Below, in pieces: positions 32,493 to 41,850 of a stretch of 64,000 nucleotides of DNA. The notes beneath the pieces were generated by a model. The model worked only from the letters and a program-made list of their open reading frames with translations, was not told where the DNA came from and made no database searches. The position numbers and the translations under genes were made by a program. Within the stretch, counting starts at the first letter, position 1, and every line of letters begins with the position of its first letter. The stretch is from Schauerella fraxinea. GTDB taxonomy: Bacteria > Pseudomonadota > Gammaproteobacteria > Burkholderiales > Burkholderiaceae_B. The stretch spans positions 833,733-897,732 of the forward strand of contig JAVDKL010000002.1 in assembly GCA_030849965.1 (NCBI GenBank), in the 5' to 3' direction.

Positions 32493-33356
32493 TCAATCAG
32501 ACTGAGGGGAGGCCGCGCCTGGCGCGGGGCGCTCAACGCGCGTGGCGGTATTGCCGGCGTCCCTATGCAGCGTCAGCGCATTGAACCTCGGCGCAACGAG
32601 TGGTGCCGTGGCGTCAGGTTCAGGCAACGCTTCAACCCGTTCACGATAGTCGCCATACAGCCGGTTGAGCTTGGCCACCGACCGTTGATATTTGCGCATC
32701 AGTTGATTTCGATTCAGGCGCTTGCTCCAGGTGTAGACGGGAAGCGCCTGTTTACAGCCGAAGCCGTCTATCAAAAATAATCCGTGTTTGCCGTGGGCAT
32801 TCCAGCCATACGCGATATTGGCGGGGCTCACCTCGTTCAACACCACATGAGCGTCGCAGAGCGCCTCGAAAAACACATCCAGCCGGGCCTTCAGCGCTGT
32901 CGTCCAGCCGCCGGCTTTGGCGATCGACGCCACCGTGGGCGCCAGGCCGCCATCGGCATCGATAATCTTCTCGACCATCAGGCCCAGGCCATCCGTCGTG
33001 TCGATCAAGCCCAACACGCGCGCGATCGGCACGCGGCCATCGGCGCCGCGCTGCGCCGAACCGGCGATGTATTCGTTGAGTTCGTCCATATAAACGCGAT
33101 AGATGCTGTCGCGCTGGAACTGCTTGTACCATCTACGCACGCGCCGCTTTTTCAAATAGGCGGCGTAGTTCTCGACGTTGATGACTTTCACGAGCAAAGC
33201 CGGATTGACCGGGTGTTCGTAAATGTGGCGCTCGCTGCCGGAAGCAATGCGATGCGCGCGCTGCAGGTCGATCCGGTCGAACACATTGGGTGTGTGGACG
33301 GATGCGAATCGGTCGGGGCTGTTGCCTCGCGCTACTTCGGCGGGATGGGCTGACAT
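32493..33356 (-). CDS. YrbL-like (PhoP regulatory network) kinase-fold protein
   Basis: A protein of about 287 residues resembling E. coli YrbL. It shares the kinase-like layout: SGSERHIYEHP then LLVKVINV in the N lobe, NEVSPANIAYGW as catalytic-loop equivalent, LFLIDGFGCK as the metal-loop equivalent, and YTWSKRLNRNQLMRKYQRS near the end. YrbL has no settled function. The ATG at 33356 is chosen; the longer frame begins only at a TTG (33467) inside the rmuC upstream region. It diverges from rmuC. Confidence 0.75.
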   Translation of the reverse strand: MSAHPAEVARGNSPDRFASVHTPNVFDRIDLQRAHRIASGSERHIYEHPVNPALLVKVINVENYAAYLKKRRVRRWYKQFQRDSIYRVYMDELNEYIAGSAQRGADGRVPIARVLGLIDTTDGLGLMVEKIIDADGGLAPTVASIAKAGGWTTALKARLDVFFEALCDAHVVLNEVSPANIAYGWNAHGKHGLFLIDGFGCKQALPVYTWSKRLNRNQLMRKYQRSVAKLNRLYGDYRERVEALPEPDATAPLVAPRFNALTLHRDAGNTATRVERPAPGAASPQSD

Positions 33357-33487
33357 GGTTTTGAGTGTCTCTCTGCTTTCGAGTGTAGGGGCGGCATTTC
33401 CCAATTCGGATGAAATGACTGGCCGCACTGTCGAAAGCCGGTGCAAAATGTGGTTGATTGGCAACAAATAGACGGGAAGATTGCGGT

Positions 33488-34870
33488 TTGACGGACGTTC
33501 AATGGCTCTGGGTTGTGGTGGCCACCACAGGTGTCACATTCATTTGTGTGTTGCTGGGGCTCTCTGCTGCAGCGCGGCGGCACGCGCTCGTCAGCGCGCA
33601 GTTGACGGCGCTCACCGAGGCGCAGGCGCGGGCCGAGCGCGACGCGCGGGGCGATCTGCACGATGTGGCCGATGCCATGGGACGGGATGCGCGCGAGGCC
33701 GAGCGGCAGCTTCGAGACGAGCTGCATCGCCACATCAGCGAACTGCGAGGCGCGGTGAGCCGCGATGCCCAGGCGGGGCGAACTGAGTCGGCCGAAAGTC
33801 TGCAGCGCTTTGCCGCGCAACTCAGCGAGCAAGTACAAAAACTCGTCGAAACCAACGACCGCCGCATGGCCGAGATTCGTCAGACCGTCGATCAGCGTCT
33901 GCAGGCGCTGCAAACCGACAACACCGCCAAGCTCGAAGAGATGCGTCGTACGGTTGACGAGAAGCTTCATGCCACACTGGAGCAACGTTTGGGTGAATCG
34001 TTCAAGTTGGTGTCGGATCGTCTCGAAGCCGTGCACAAGGGGCTGGGCGAGATGCAAACGCTGGCCGCCGGGGTGGGCGACCTGAAGCGCGTGCTGACCA
34101 ACGTCAAATCGCGCGGCACGTGGGGCGAAGTGCAATTGGCGCGATTGATCGAAGACACGATGACGCCGGCGCAATACGCGCGCAACGTCAAAACCGTGCC
34201 GGGTAGCGACGCGCAGGTCGAGTTCGCGATCAAGCTCCCCGGGCAGGGTGGCGATGCGATGCCGGTGTGGCTGCCGATCGATGCGAAGTTTCCCAAAGAA
34301 GAATACGAGCGTCTGGTGGCAGCGCAAGACGCCGCCGATCTCGATGCGATTCAGACGGCCAGCGTGGCGCTTGGGCGCGCCCTGGAACTGCAGGCGCGCA
34401 CCATCGCTGCCAAGTACATCGCGCCGCCGCACACCACCGACTTCGCGATCCTGTTCGTGCCCACCGAAGGCTTGTATGCTGAGATTCTGCGGGTGCCGGG
34501 ATTGCTCGATCGCCTGCACGGGTTGCGCATCAACGTGGCAGGGCCCAGTACATTGGCCGCTTTACTGAATAGTCTGCAGATGGGCTTTCGCACGTTGGCG
34601 ATCGAACAGCGGTCGTCCGAAGTGTGGCAGGTGCTGCGCGCCGTCAAAACCGAATTCGGCAAGTTTGGCGAGAGTCTGGCCAGCGTCAAGAAGTCGCTCG
34701 AGTCGGCCAGTAATAAGTTGGGCAGCACGGAGGTGCGCACGCGTGCCATGCTGCGCAATCTGAAGTCGGTTGAAGCCCTCCCCGAGGCGCAGCCGCAAGC
34801 GCTACCGGAGGGCGACCTACCCGAAGCGACGGAGAAACGCGATGCCCACGGAGACCTTCTCGACGCATGA
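33488..34870 (+). CDS. rmuC: DNA recombination protein RmuC
   Basis: A protein of about 460 residues. It has an N-terminal membrane helix (LWVVVATTGVTFICVLLGL), a long coiled coil (about 45-200, rich in Glu, Arg and Ala), then the RmuC nuclease-like domain with VKSRGTWGEVQLARLIE, LPIDAKFPKEEYERLV and the C-terminal RTLAIEQRSSEVW. RmuC limits recombination at inverted repeats. The start is a TTG at 33488 with GGAAG 8 nt upstream; a TTG at 33458 is the alternative. The end overlaps aidB by 29 nt. Confidence 0.92.
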   Translation: MTDVQWLWVVVATTGVTFICVLLGLSAAARRHALVSAQLTALTEAQARAERDARGDLHDVADAMGRDAREAERQLRDELHRHISELRGAVSRDAQAGRTESAESLQRFAAQLSEQVQKLVETNDRRMAEIRQTVDQRLQALQTDNTAKLEEMRRTVDEKLHATLEQRLGESFKLVSDRLEAVHKGLGEMQTLAAGVGDLKRVLTNVKSRGTWGEVQLARLIEDTMTPAQYARNVKTVPGSDAQVEFAIKLPGQGGDAMPVWLPIDAKFPKEEYERLVAAQDAADLDAIQTASVALGRALELQARTIAAKYIAPPHTTDFAILFVPTEGLYAEILRVPGLLDRLHGLRINVAGPSTLAALLNSLQMGFRTLAIEQRSSEVWQVLRAVKTEFGKFGESLASVKKSLESASNKLGSTEVRTRAMLRNLKSVEALPEAQPQALPEGDLPEATEKRDAHGDLLDA

Positions 34871-36635
34871 CGTGACCAACCAGGTGCCGCCGCTCGAAGG
34901 TGTGAACCTGTGGACCCACGATGTGCTGTTGCGCACGCACGCCTGCCGTGAGATGGGCGGCGAAGCACAAACGGGAGGGGCGAAGGAGGACGGCAGAGCC
35001 GTTGCGCCCGGCGATTCAACGGCGACTGACGATGCATCGGGATCGGTCGATCCCAACGCCGAGGTGCAGGCGCACGACGCTTCGCTAGGCGAACACGGCG
35101 CGTGGGTCGGCAGCGCTGCGACCTTGGCTCTGGGCGACGCCGCCAATCGGTACCCGCCGGAATGGGTCGGCTATGACGCCACCGGGCACCGTATCGATGC
35201 CGTGCGCTTTCATCCGGCGTGGCATGCCCTTATGCAAGGCATTGCCGCGCGCGGCCTGCACAGCGCGGCGTGGTCGGACGACCGGCCCTGCGCCCATGTG
35301 GCTCGGGCGGCAGCCTTCATCCTGCAAGGTCAGGCCGAGGCCGGCACGTTATGCCCTACCACCATGACCTTCGCCGCCGTGCCGATTTTGACGCAGGCGG
35401 CAACTGATGGCGATACCCATGCGGCCGCTTGGGCAAGAGCTGCCTGTACCCGCGTCTACGATCCGGAGCCGGCCGCTGCCGCGGCCAAACACGGCGCCTT
35501 GTTTGGCATGGGATTGACGGAAAAGCAGGGCGGCTCGGATGTGCGTGCCGTCACGACGAGCGCGGTGGCCCTGGCTGCGCCAGGCCCCGGCCAGCCCTAT
35601 CACCTCACCGGACATAAGTGGTTTTTTTCCGTTCCGCAGGCCGACGCACATTTGGTGCTGGCCCGCGCGCGCGATGCGCTGTCGTGCTTCCTGGTGCCTG
35701 GCGTGTGCCCGGATGGCAGCCGCAATGCCGTGCGGATCCGCCGGTTGAAAGACAAGCTCGGCAATCGCAGCAACGCCAGTGCCGAGGTCGAATTCGAAAA
35801 TGCCTGGGGCACCTTGCTGGGCGAGCCGGGGCGGGGGCTTGCCGTGCTGTTGCGCATGGCAGGCGTGACGCGCCTGGATTGCGTATTGGGCAGCACGGCC
35901 CTGTTGCGGCGCGCTGTGTCGCTGGCGATCCATCACGCCCAGGCACGCCACGCCTTTGGCCGCGCGCTGATCGATCAGCCGTTGATGACCAATGTGCTGG
36001 CCGATGCGGCGCTTGAAGCGGAGGCTGCCATCGCGCTGGGGCTGCGGTTGGCGCGCACGCTCGACCGGGGCGCATCACCTGCCGAGCGCGCGTTATTGCG
36101 TGTGGGGACGCCGGCGGCCAAGCTTTGGGTGTGCAAGCGCACGATCGCGTACGTGGCCGAATGCCTGGAAGCCTGCGGCGGCAATGGTTACATCGAAGAC
36201 GGTCCGATGGCTCGGCTGTATCGCGAGGCGCCGGTCAACTCGATCTGGGAAGGCGCCGGCAATGTAATGGCGCTCGATGTGCTGCGGGCGTTTGGGCGCG
36301 AGAGCGGGGCCGTGGACGCGCTCGAGGCTGAATGGCACGCCGCGCGGGGCGTGTATCCCGCGTTCGATCGCGCGATGGCAGACTGCCTGCTGGCGGCCTC
36401 ACGGCTGGCTGCGGTGGCCGACGCGGCGGCGTTTGCCGCGCGCCGCGTGGCGGCCGACGTGGCCCGCCTCTGGCAGGCCGCATTGTTGATCCAGCACGCG
36501 CCGGCCGCGGTCGCCGATGCCTTCGTCGCGTCACGGCTGGCAGATCCGGCGGGCGCCTCCCGATTGCCCGGCGAATTGTCACCAAAAGCGGACGCGGCGA
36601 CCATCCTGGCCCGTGCAACGCTCCAACTCTGCTAA
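34842..36635 (+). CDS. aidB: AidB-like acyl-CoA dehydrogenase (adaptive response)
   Basis: A 597-residue flavoprotein that closely follows E. coli Aid[79 protein letters not shown] and [15 protein letters not shown]. AidB binds DNA and FAD and is part of the response to alkylation damage. The protein is longer than E. coli AidB (about 541) because a Gly/Ala/Asp-rich insert of roughly 40 residues (about 40-80) interrupts the N-terminal region. The ATG at 34842 has GGAG 7 nt upstream, lying inside the end of rmuC. Confidence 0.92.
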   Translation: MPTETFSTHDVTNQVPPLEGVNLWTHDVLLRTHACREMGGEAQTGGAKEDGRAVAPGDSTATDDASGSVDPNAEVQAHDASLGEHGAWVGSAATLALGDAANRYPPEWVGYDATGHRIDAVRFHPAWHALMQGIAARGLHSAAWSDDRPCAHVARAAAFILQGQAEAGTLCPTTMTFAAVPILTQAATDGDTHAAAWARAACTRVYDPEPAAAAAKHGALFGMGLTEKQGGSDVRAVTTSAVALAAPGPGQPYHLTGHKWFFSVPQADAHLVLARARDALSCFLVPGVCPDGSRNAVRIRRLKDKLGNRSNASAEVEFENAWGTLLGEPGRGLAVLLRMAGVTRLDCVLGSTALLRRAVSLAIHHAQARHAFGRALIDQPLMTNVLADAALEAEAAIALGLRLARTLDRGASPAERALLRVGTPAAKLWVCKRTIAYVAECLEACGGNGYIEDGPMARLYREAPVNSIWEGAGNVMALDVLRAFGRESGAVDALEAEWHAARGVYPAFDRAMADCLLAASRLAAVADAAAFAARRVAADVARLWQAALLIQHAPAAVADAFVASRLADPAGASRLPGELSPKADAATILARATLQLC

Positions 36636-36672
36636 ATTTTCGCCTTTCCTCTTTTGCTTCTCGCCAGCCACC

Positions 36673-37356
36673 ATGCTCAATCAGAACGCCCTCAAGCAAC
36701 AAGCGGCCGACGCCGCCCTTGACTACGTCGCCGAAGTCGCCGGTCCGGACGTGATCATCGGGGTGGGCACCGGCTCCACGGCCGATCTTTTCATCGACGG
36801 GTTGGCGGCATTCAAGGGCCGCCTGCGAGGCGCCGTCGCCAGTTCCGAGCGTAGCGCGCAGCGCCTGGCGGCGCACGGCATCGCCGTGCTCGATCTGAAC
36901 GACGTCGAACACATGCCCATCTATGTGGACGGCGCGGACGAAATCAATGCCGCCCTGCACATGATCAAAGGTGGCGGCGGGGCCCTCACGCGCGAAAAGA
37001 TCGTGGCCTCGGTGGCCGACCGCTTCATCTGCATCGCCGACGAGTCCAAGCTGGTGCAAACGCTGGGCGCATTTCCGCTGCCGCTGGAAGTCATCCCGAT
37101 GGCCACGCAGGCTGTGGCTCGCGCCATGATCGCGTTGGGCGGTCAGCCGAAGGTGCGTGAAGGGTTCGTTACCGATAACGGCAACATCATCCTCGACGTG
37201 GCCGGTTTGTCGATTACCGACGGCGCCGACTTCGAAGCGCGCGTCAATCACATCCCCGGCGTAGTCACCTGCGGGCTGTTCGCACTGGCGGGCGCCGATG
37301 TCGCATTGTTGGCCACGCAGCAGGGTATTCGGAAATTGACGGCGTCAGGTTCATAA
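36673..37356 (+). CDS. rpiA: Ribose-5-phosphate isomerase A
   Basis: A 227-residue enzyme interconverting ribose 5-phosphate and ribulose 5-phosphate in the pentose phosphate pathway. Motifs: [15 protein letters not shown] (phosphate loop), YVDGADEIN (the catalytic Asp region), [15 protein letters not shown] and the ADESKLV segment. The ATG at 36673 gives the standard length; the upstream open frame is a shadow of aidB. The stop codon forms part of the Pho-box-like repeat before phoU. Confidence 0.96.
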   Translation: MLNQNALKQQAADAALDYVAEVAGPDVIIGVGTGSTADLFIDGLAAFKGRLRGAVASSERSAQRLAAHGIAVLDLNDVEHMPIYVDGADEINAALHMIKGGGGALTREKIVASVADRFICIADESKLVQTLGAFPLPLEVIPMATQAVARAMIALGGQPKVREGFVTDNGNIILDVAGLSITDGADFEARVNHIPGVVTCGLFALAGADVALLATQQGIRKLTASGS

Positions 37357-37378
37357 TCCTGTCATAAACAAGTCATAA
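37350..37378 (+). promoter_or_regulatory. Pho box upstream of phoU
   Basis: Three direct repeats at an exact 11-bp spacing: TTCATAA (37350), GTCATAA (37361) and GTCATAA (37372). The last two form CTGTCATAAACAAGTCATA, close to the PhoB consensus of two 7-bp repeats 4 bp apart. Its location about 75 nt before phoU fits PhoB-dependent activation under phosphate limitation. PhoB itself is not in the window. Confidence 0.75.
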
Positions 37379-37453
37379 GCTTGCGGCTTGTCGACGGTCG
37401 GCCAGGCTTTGCCCTGCCGGCCGTGCCTATTCGCACACCTCGCAGGAGCCGGG

Positions 37454-38206
37454 ATGGCCGAGCACACAAATAAACAGTTCGACGTGGACCTGGAAAACGT
37501 CCGCTCGCAGTTCCTTCAAATGGGCGGCGTGGTCGAAGCCATGATCGCCGAAGGGCTGGAAGCGCTTACCAGTGGCGATATGTCGTTGGTCGACAAGGTC
37601 CGAGAACGCGAACGCGAGGTCAATCGCCTCGAGGTGTATATCGACGAGCGCGTGGCCAATATTCTGGCCCGTCATCAGCCGACCGCCATTGATCTGCGCA
37701 TGTTGATGGCCGTGTCGAAGATGCTGACCGACATGGAACGCTGCGGCGACGAAGCCGAGAAGATCGCCACGATGTCGCGCCGCATTCATGAAGGTGAAGC
37801 GCGCCATCTGCCGATCATCGAGCTGCGTCACATGACCGAGAACGTGCTGGCGATGCTGCGCCAGGCCCTGGACGCGTTCGCGCGCCTGGACGCCGTACAG
37901 GCCGCGCAGGTCGTGCGCAGCGACAAGGAAGTCGATAAAGAGTGGAAGGCGACCTTGCGTCACCTGATCACGTACATGATCGAGGATCCGCGCACCATCT
38001 CGCGCGCCATCGATCTGATCTTCATCGCCCGCGCGCTCGAGCGTATCGGCGATCACGCGAAAAATATGTCCGAACGCGTGATCTATATGGTGCACGGCGC
38101 CGACGTGCGGCACACCGGTGTGAAAAATACCGAGCGTCTCGCGCGTGGCGAGGCCGCCGAACCGCGTGGCGAAAAAGAATCGCCCATCGCCTCCGAGCCG
38201 CAATAA
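37454..38206 (+). CDS. phoU: Phosphate signalling regulator PhoU
   Basis: A 250-residue helical protein with two PhoU domains. Recognisable parts are KQFDVDLENVRSQFLQMGG at the start, the metal-binding DMERCGDEAEKIA in the first domain and ALERIGDHAKNMSE in the second. PhoU links the Pst transporter to the PhoR/PhoB system and represses it when phosphate is plentiful. The start ATG has AGGAG upstream. A polar tail of about 20 residues (RGEAAEPRGEKES) extends the family core. It stands alone, without pstSCAB or phoBR next to it. Confidence 0.95.
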   Translation: MAEHTNKQFDVDLENVRSQFLQMGGVVEAMIAEGLEALTSGDMSLVDKVREREREVNRLEVYIDERVANILARHQPTAIDLRMLMAVSKMLTDMERCGDEAEKIATMSRRIHEGEARHLPIIELRHMTENVLAMLRQALDAFARLDAVQAAQVVRSDKEVDKEWKATLRHLITYMIEDPRTISRAIDLIFIARALERIGDHAKNMSERVIYMVHGADVRHTGVKNTERLARGEAAEPRGEKESPIASEPQ

Positions 38207-38282
38207 CGCATCGAGGCAAGGCGCATCCGCACCGCGCCCCAGCGCAAGGTGCGCAGTTGCGCAGGTTGCGCTTCGGCCGAAC

Positions 38283-38317
38283 ATGAAAGGCCTCCCTCGG
38301 GAGGCCTTTCATTTTTT
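38283..38317 (+). terminator. Terminator after phoU
   Basis: A long perfect stem of about 13 bp (GAAAGGCCTCC with GGAGGCCTTTC and flanking pairs, 38283-38312) followed by a TTTTTT tract. It closes phoU, 77 nt after the stop, and faces the convergent SDR gene. Confidence 0.92.
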
Positions 38318-38333
38318 CCTGTACGAAGATCTC

Positions 38334-39089
38334 TCAATACGGGCTGGCTGTGGGGCGCACGACGAGTTCGCTCACGTCCACATCGTCGGGTTGCGCGATG
38401 GCGTAGGCAACCGCTCGTGCGATCGCGTCCGGCGTGATGGCCACGCTGCGGAAGGACTTCATCGCGTCGCGAGCGGTCGTGTCTGAAATCGTGTCGGCCA
38501 ACTCGGACGTGACGACACCAGGGCAGATCACCGTCACCCGCAGCTTGTCCGTTTCCTGGCGCAAACCATCGGAAATCGCGCGCACCGCATATTTCGTGGC
38601 GCAGTACACCGCTGCGGTGGGTGACACGGAAAGTCCGCCGATCGACGAAATATTGATCACCTGTCCAAAACCCTGACGCTCCATGTCCGGCAGCACGGCG
38701 GCGATGCCATGCAGCACGCCGCGGATATTGACGTCGATCATGCGATTCCATTCATCCACTTTCAGTGCGTTCAGCGGCGAGAGCGGCATGACGCCCGCAT
38801 TGTTGACGATGACATCGATATGGCCGAACGTCTCGCGACCGAAGTCGGCAAAGGCCTGCACGTCTTGTTGATCGGTCACGTCCAGCGCGCGCCAGGCAAC
38901 CTGAGCGCCCCTGGCCGTCAACGTATCGGCGAGTTGCTTGAGCCTATCGGTGCGTCGTGCGCCGATCACCAAGCGGTGCCCAAGGGCTGCCAGCAATTGC
39001 GCCGTGGCTTCGCCGATGCCGCTGCTGGCGCCGGTAAGCAGCACCACTTTGGACGACTCGGGGGTGTGATGCGTTACTGAGGTAGTCAT
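38334..39089 (-). CDS. Short-chain dehydrogenase/reductase
   Basis: A 251-residue SDR of the clavulanate-dehydrogenase-like type. Cofactor binding is at LLTGASSGIGEATAQLL (residues 17-33), NNAG near 97, and the catalytic residues in ISSIGGLSVSPTAAVYCATK (Ser, then Tyr-x3-Lys). Arg in GARRTDR after the second strand suggests NADP preference. The substrate is unknown. Its start lies just after a hairpin that may terminate yggX transcription. Confidence 0.92.
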   Translation of the reverse strand: MTTSVTHHTPESSKVVLLTGASSGIGEATAQLLAALGHRLVIGARRTDRLKQLADTLTARGAQVAWRALDVTDQQDVQAFADFGRETFGHIDVIVNNAGVMPLSPLNALKVDEWNRMIDVNIRGVLHGIAAVLPDMERQGFGQVINISSIGGLSVSPTAAVYCATKYAVRAISDGLRQETDKLRVTVICPGVVTSELADTISDTTARDAMKSFRSVAITPDAIARAVAYAIAQPDDVDVSELVVRPTASPY

Positions 39090-39101
39090 GGCAAAACTCC
39101 A

Positions 39102-39140
39102 AAAGAAAAGGCCTGCTCTTTTTCAAGCGAAGGCCTCATC
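39102..39140 (-). terminator. Possible terminator after yggX
   Basis: On the minus strand AGGCCT (39136-39131) pairs with AGGCCT (39114-39109), with an inner AGC/GCT pairing, and is followed by TTTCTTTT. It lies between yggX and the downstream SDR gene. The stem has a 2-nt bulge, so efficiency is uncertain. Confidence 0.45.
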
Positions 39141-39241
39141 CTAAAGAGCGGTGCCGCATCCGACGATACACAGACATCCGGCGTTCTTGCCTATTGCTGC
39201 TTTTCGCGTTTGCACCCCCTGTTGAGCAATACCGAGACTCG

Positions 39242-39514
39242 TTAAGCCGACGGCGGCACGTAGCCATCCGCCTCGACGCTGCCGTCTTCAAACAAGAAGC
39301 GCTCCATCTGCTCTTTCAAGTACTTGCGCGCGCGCGAGTCGGCCAGATTGAGCCGGTTCTCATTGACCAGACGGGTTTGCACCGACTTCCATTCTTCCCA
39401 AGCTTCCTTCGAAATGCTCTGCCAGATCTTGGTGCCCATCTCGCCCGGGTAGGGGGCGAAATCAAGGCCTTCGGCTTCGCGCTTGAGTTTGACGCATTGC
39501 ACGGTACGGGTCAT
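39242..39514 (-). CDS. yggX: Probable Fe(2+)-trafficking protein YggX
   Basis: A 90-residue protein matching YggX throughout: [53 protein letters not shown] and [13 protein letters not shown]. YggX protects iron-sulfur clusters against oxidative damage and is thought to handle labile iron. The single conserved Cys at residue 7 is present. It diverges from the Bug receptor gene across about 160 bp. Confidence 0.95.
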   Translation of the reverse strand: MTRTVQCVKLKREAEGLDFAPYPGEMGTKIWQSISKEAWEEWKSVQTRLVNENRLNLADSRARKYLKEQMERFLFEDGSVEADGYVPPSA

Positions 39515-39673
39515 GACGAATCCTGCGAATCAAAGAAATAATGCCGCTATTGTAAAGGGCTTCATCATTCCTAAAGAGAATGACGCACGTTCGATTTTTA
39601 TCCCTTTGTCAGCCGTTTTGTTATGGGTAAAGTTTGCTGCACCACACAACAACAAATTATCGGAGACAGATTC

Positions 39674-40666
39674 ATGGTGTTTTCCATCTCAATGCAGCGG
39701 GCATCGAGCGCGGCGGCTTGCGCCATTGTGGCGCTGACGGGCGTTTTTGCCGCGCCCGCACAAGCACAAAACTATCCGGATAAGCCCATCAAACTGGTCG
39801 TACCGTGGCCACCGGGTGGCGCCACGGATGCGCTCGGCCGCATCATTGCTCAGCATTTGGGCAAGCGTCTGGGCCAAACGGTCGTCGTGGACAACAAGGC
39901 CGGCGCGGGTGGCAATATCGGTACGGCATCCTTTGTGCGCGAGCGCGCCGACGGCTACACCTTGCTCATGGCCACGAGTTCCACCAATGCCGCCAACCCC
40001 CATCTGTACAGCCGCCTGGGCTTCGATGTGGACCGCGATTTCGCACCCGTCGCCTTCATCGCGTCGATTCCAAACATTCTCGAAGTGCCCAAGAAATCGG
40101 ACTTCCAAACGGTCGATCAGTTGATCACGTACGCGCGTGCCCACCCCGGCAAGCTCAACTATGCCTCGGGTGGCGTGGGATCGTCGCAGCATCTGGCGGG
40201 CGCGATGTTTCGCCACGTGACGGGTGCCGATGTGACGCATATCCCCTACAAGGGAAGCGGCCCGGCCGTCTCCGATCTTCTGGCAGGTCAGGTCGATATG
40301 ATGCTGGACACAGGCTCGCTGGCACAGGTGAAAGGCGGGGCATTGCGCGCGTTGGCCGTGGCGTCCAAGGCACGCGTGCCGGCGCTGCCCGACGTCCCCA
40401 CATTTGCCGAAGCGGGCATCAAGGACATGTATGCGGCAGCCTGGTATGGCGTGATGGCGCCTGCCAATACGCCGCCCGAGATCGTGACGCGCTTGAATAC
40501 GGAGATCAACGCGATCCTGGCTGAACCCGAGGTGCGCGATACCATCATCAATCTGGGTGCAGAAATGCGCGAGGGGCAAAGCCCGGCGCAGTTTCAGGCC
40601 TTCGTGACGAGCGAGATCGTGCGCTTCAAAGGCATCGTCGAAATGTCAGGCGCCAAGATGGAGTAG
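39674..40666 (+). CDS. Bug-family tripartite tricarboxylate receptor
   Basis: A 330-residue periplasmic solute receptor of the TctC/Bug family, which is expanded in Bordetella and relatives. A signal peptide covers about residues 1-32 ([19 protein letters not shown]). The mature protein shows [19 protein letters not shown], the two-loop ligand site, and [20 protein letters not shown]-like CGGAG lies 9 nt before the ATG. No TctA/TctB membrane partner is adjacent, which is common for orphan Bug genes. The ligand is unknown. Confidence 0.92.
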   Translation: MVFSISMQRASSAAACAIVALTGVFAAPAQAQNYPDKPIKLVVPWPPGGATDALGRIIAQHLGKRLGQTVVVDNKAGAGGNIGTASFVRERADGYTLLMATSSTNAANPHLYSRLGFDVDRDFAPVAFIASIPNILEVPKKSDFQTVDQLITYARAHPGKLNYASGGVGSSQHLAGAMFRHVTGADVTHIPYKGSGPAVSDLLAGQVDMMLDTGSLAQVKGGALRALAVASKARVPALPDVPTFAEAGIKDMYAAAWYGVMAPANTPPEIVTRLNTEINAILAEPEVRDTIINLGAEMREGQSPAQFQAFVTSEIVRFKGIVEMSGAKME

Positions 40667-40715
40667 GGCGGGGCGGATTGCTATCATGGCGGCCACATTT
40701 ACGCGTGGAGCATTG

Positions 40716-41654
40716 ATGGCTTTCGATCTGCCTTATCCCGATTTGACCGCCGAGCGTCTCGGCAATACCGATACGCCCGGCGTGTGGTGCTTCGACGCCG
40801 GCGAGCCGGGCCCCACCGTCATGCTCACCGCGCTCACGCATGGCAATGAACTCTGTGGCGCCTGGGCGTTGAAAGACCTGCTCGCCGCCGAAGTCCGGCC
40901 GCAGCGCGGTCGGCTCATCGTGGTCTTCGCCAACCTCGACGCCTTCGATCGCTTCGATCCCGAGCGTCACGACGCCAGCCGCTTTCTCGAGCAGGACATG
41001 AACCGAGTATGGGACCGTGAGGTGCTCGCTCACCCGGTCAATGGTGAACAGCGCCGTGCGCAGGCATTGTTGCCGTGGGTCGAGCAGGCCGATTGGCTGC
41101 TCGATCTGCATTCGATGCACGAGAAGGGCGAACCCCTGCTGTTGACGGGCGTCTTGCCGCGCAACATCGAACTGGCCCGCCAACTGGGTGCGCCTGAGTA
41201 TGTGATCGTGGATGCCGGTCACAAGGATGGCGTGCGCATGCGCGATTTCGGCCGTTTCGGCGATCCGGATGCGAGCGACGCGCTGGCCTTGTTGATCGAA
41301 TGCGGTTATCACGGCGACCTGCAATCTCATCGCGTGGGCTTGGACATGGTGGCGCGCTTTCTGGTCGCGTCCGGTACCGTGGCGCCCAATGCGTTGCCGG
41401 CCGACTGGCGCCTGCCCGATCCCGCCAAACAAACCGTGCTGCAAGTCACCGATGCTGTCGTGGCGCCGTCCATGGACGTTACGTTCACGCAGCCGTGGCA
41501 GGGATTGGAGTGCCTGGAAGCCATGGGCACGCCCATCGCAACGATGGACGGCCGCACGGTGGGCACGCCCTACGCCAACTGCTCGTTGATCATGCCGTCG
41601 CTACGCCAGTTGAAGCCCGGCGTGACGGTGGTGCGGCTGGCGCGCACGATTTAA
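40716..41654 (+). CDS. Succinylglutamate desuccinylase/aspartoacylase family protein
   Basis: A 312-residue zinc-dependent carboxypeptidase-like hydrolase. Zinc ligands can be placed in LTHGNELCG (His and Glu) and DLHSMHEKG (His); the likely catalytic Glu is in LIECGYHG. The C-terminal part (about 245-310) is a beta domain as in this family. The ATG at 40716 has GTGGAG 5 nt upstream and is preferred to the ATG at 40686. The family cleaves N-acyl amino acids; the true substrate is unknown. A terminator follows. Confidence 0.85.
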   Translation: MAFDLPYPDLTAERLGNTDTPGVWCFDAGEPGPTVMLTALTHGNELCGAWALKDLLAAEVRPQRGRLIVVFANLDAFDRFDPERHDASRFLEQDMNRVWDREVLAHPVNGEQRRAQALLPWVEQADWLLDLHSMHEKGEPLLLTGVLPRNIELARQLGAPEYVIVDAGHKDGVRMRDFGRFGDPDASDALALLIECGYHGDLQSHRVGLDMVARFLVASGTVAPNALPADWRLPDPAKQTVLQVTDAVVAPSMDVTFTQPWQGLECLEAMGTPIATMDGRTVGTPYANCSLIMPSLRQLKPGVTVVRLARTI

Positions 41655-41759
41655 GCCGATTGCGGCGGGAGGGAGCGGTGCTGCCGCCGCTGCCTCGATG
41701 ACCGCATCGGCTGGAAAGACGCCACGCTTCTCGAGGTTTATCGTTGGCAAGAATGGCAG

Positions 41760-41795
41760 GAGGCCTGCGACAGGGATGCCGCAGGCCTCTTTTAA
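41760..41795 (+). terminator. Terminator between the desuccinylase-like gene and argA
   Basis: A stem GAGGCCTGC (41760-41768) with GCAGGCCTC (41781-41789) followed by TTTT. It lies 105 nt after the plus-strand desuccinylase-like gene and 55 nt beyond the end of the convergent argA. Confidence 0.75.
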
Positions 41796-41850
41796 ATCAG
41801 GCCGATGCGAATCAAATCGACAGGCATCAGACCAATCGAAACCCGACCGA

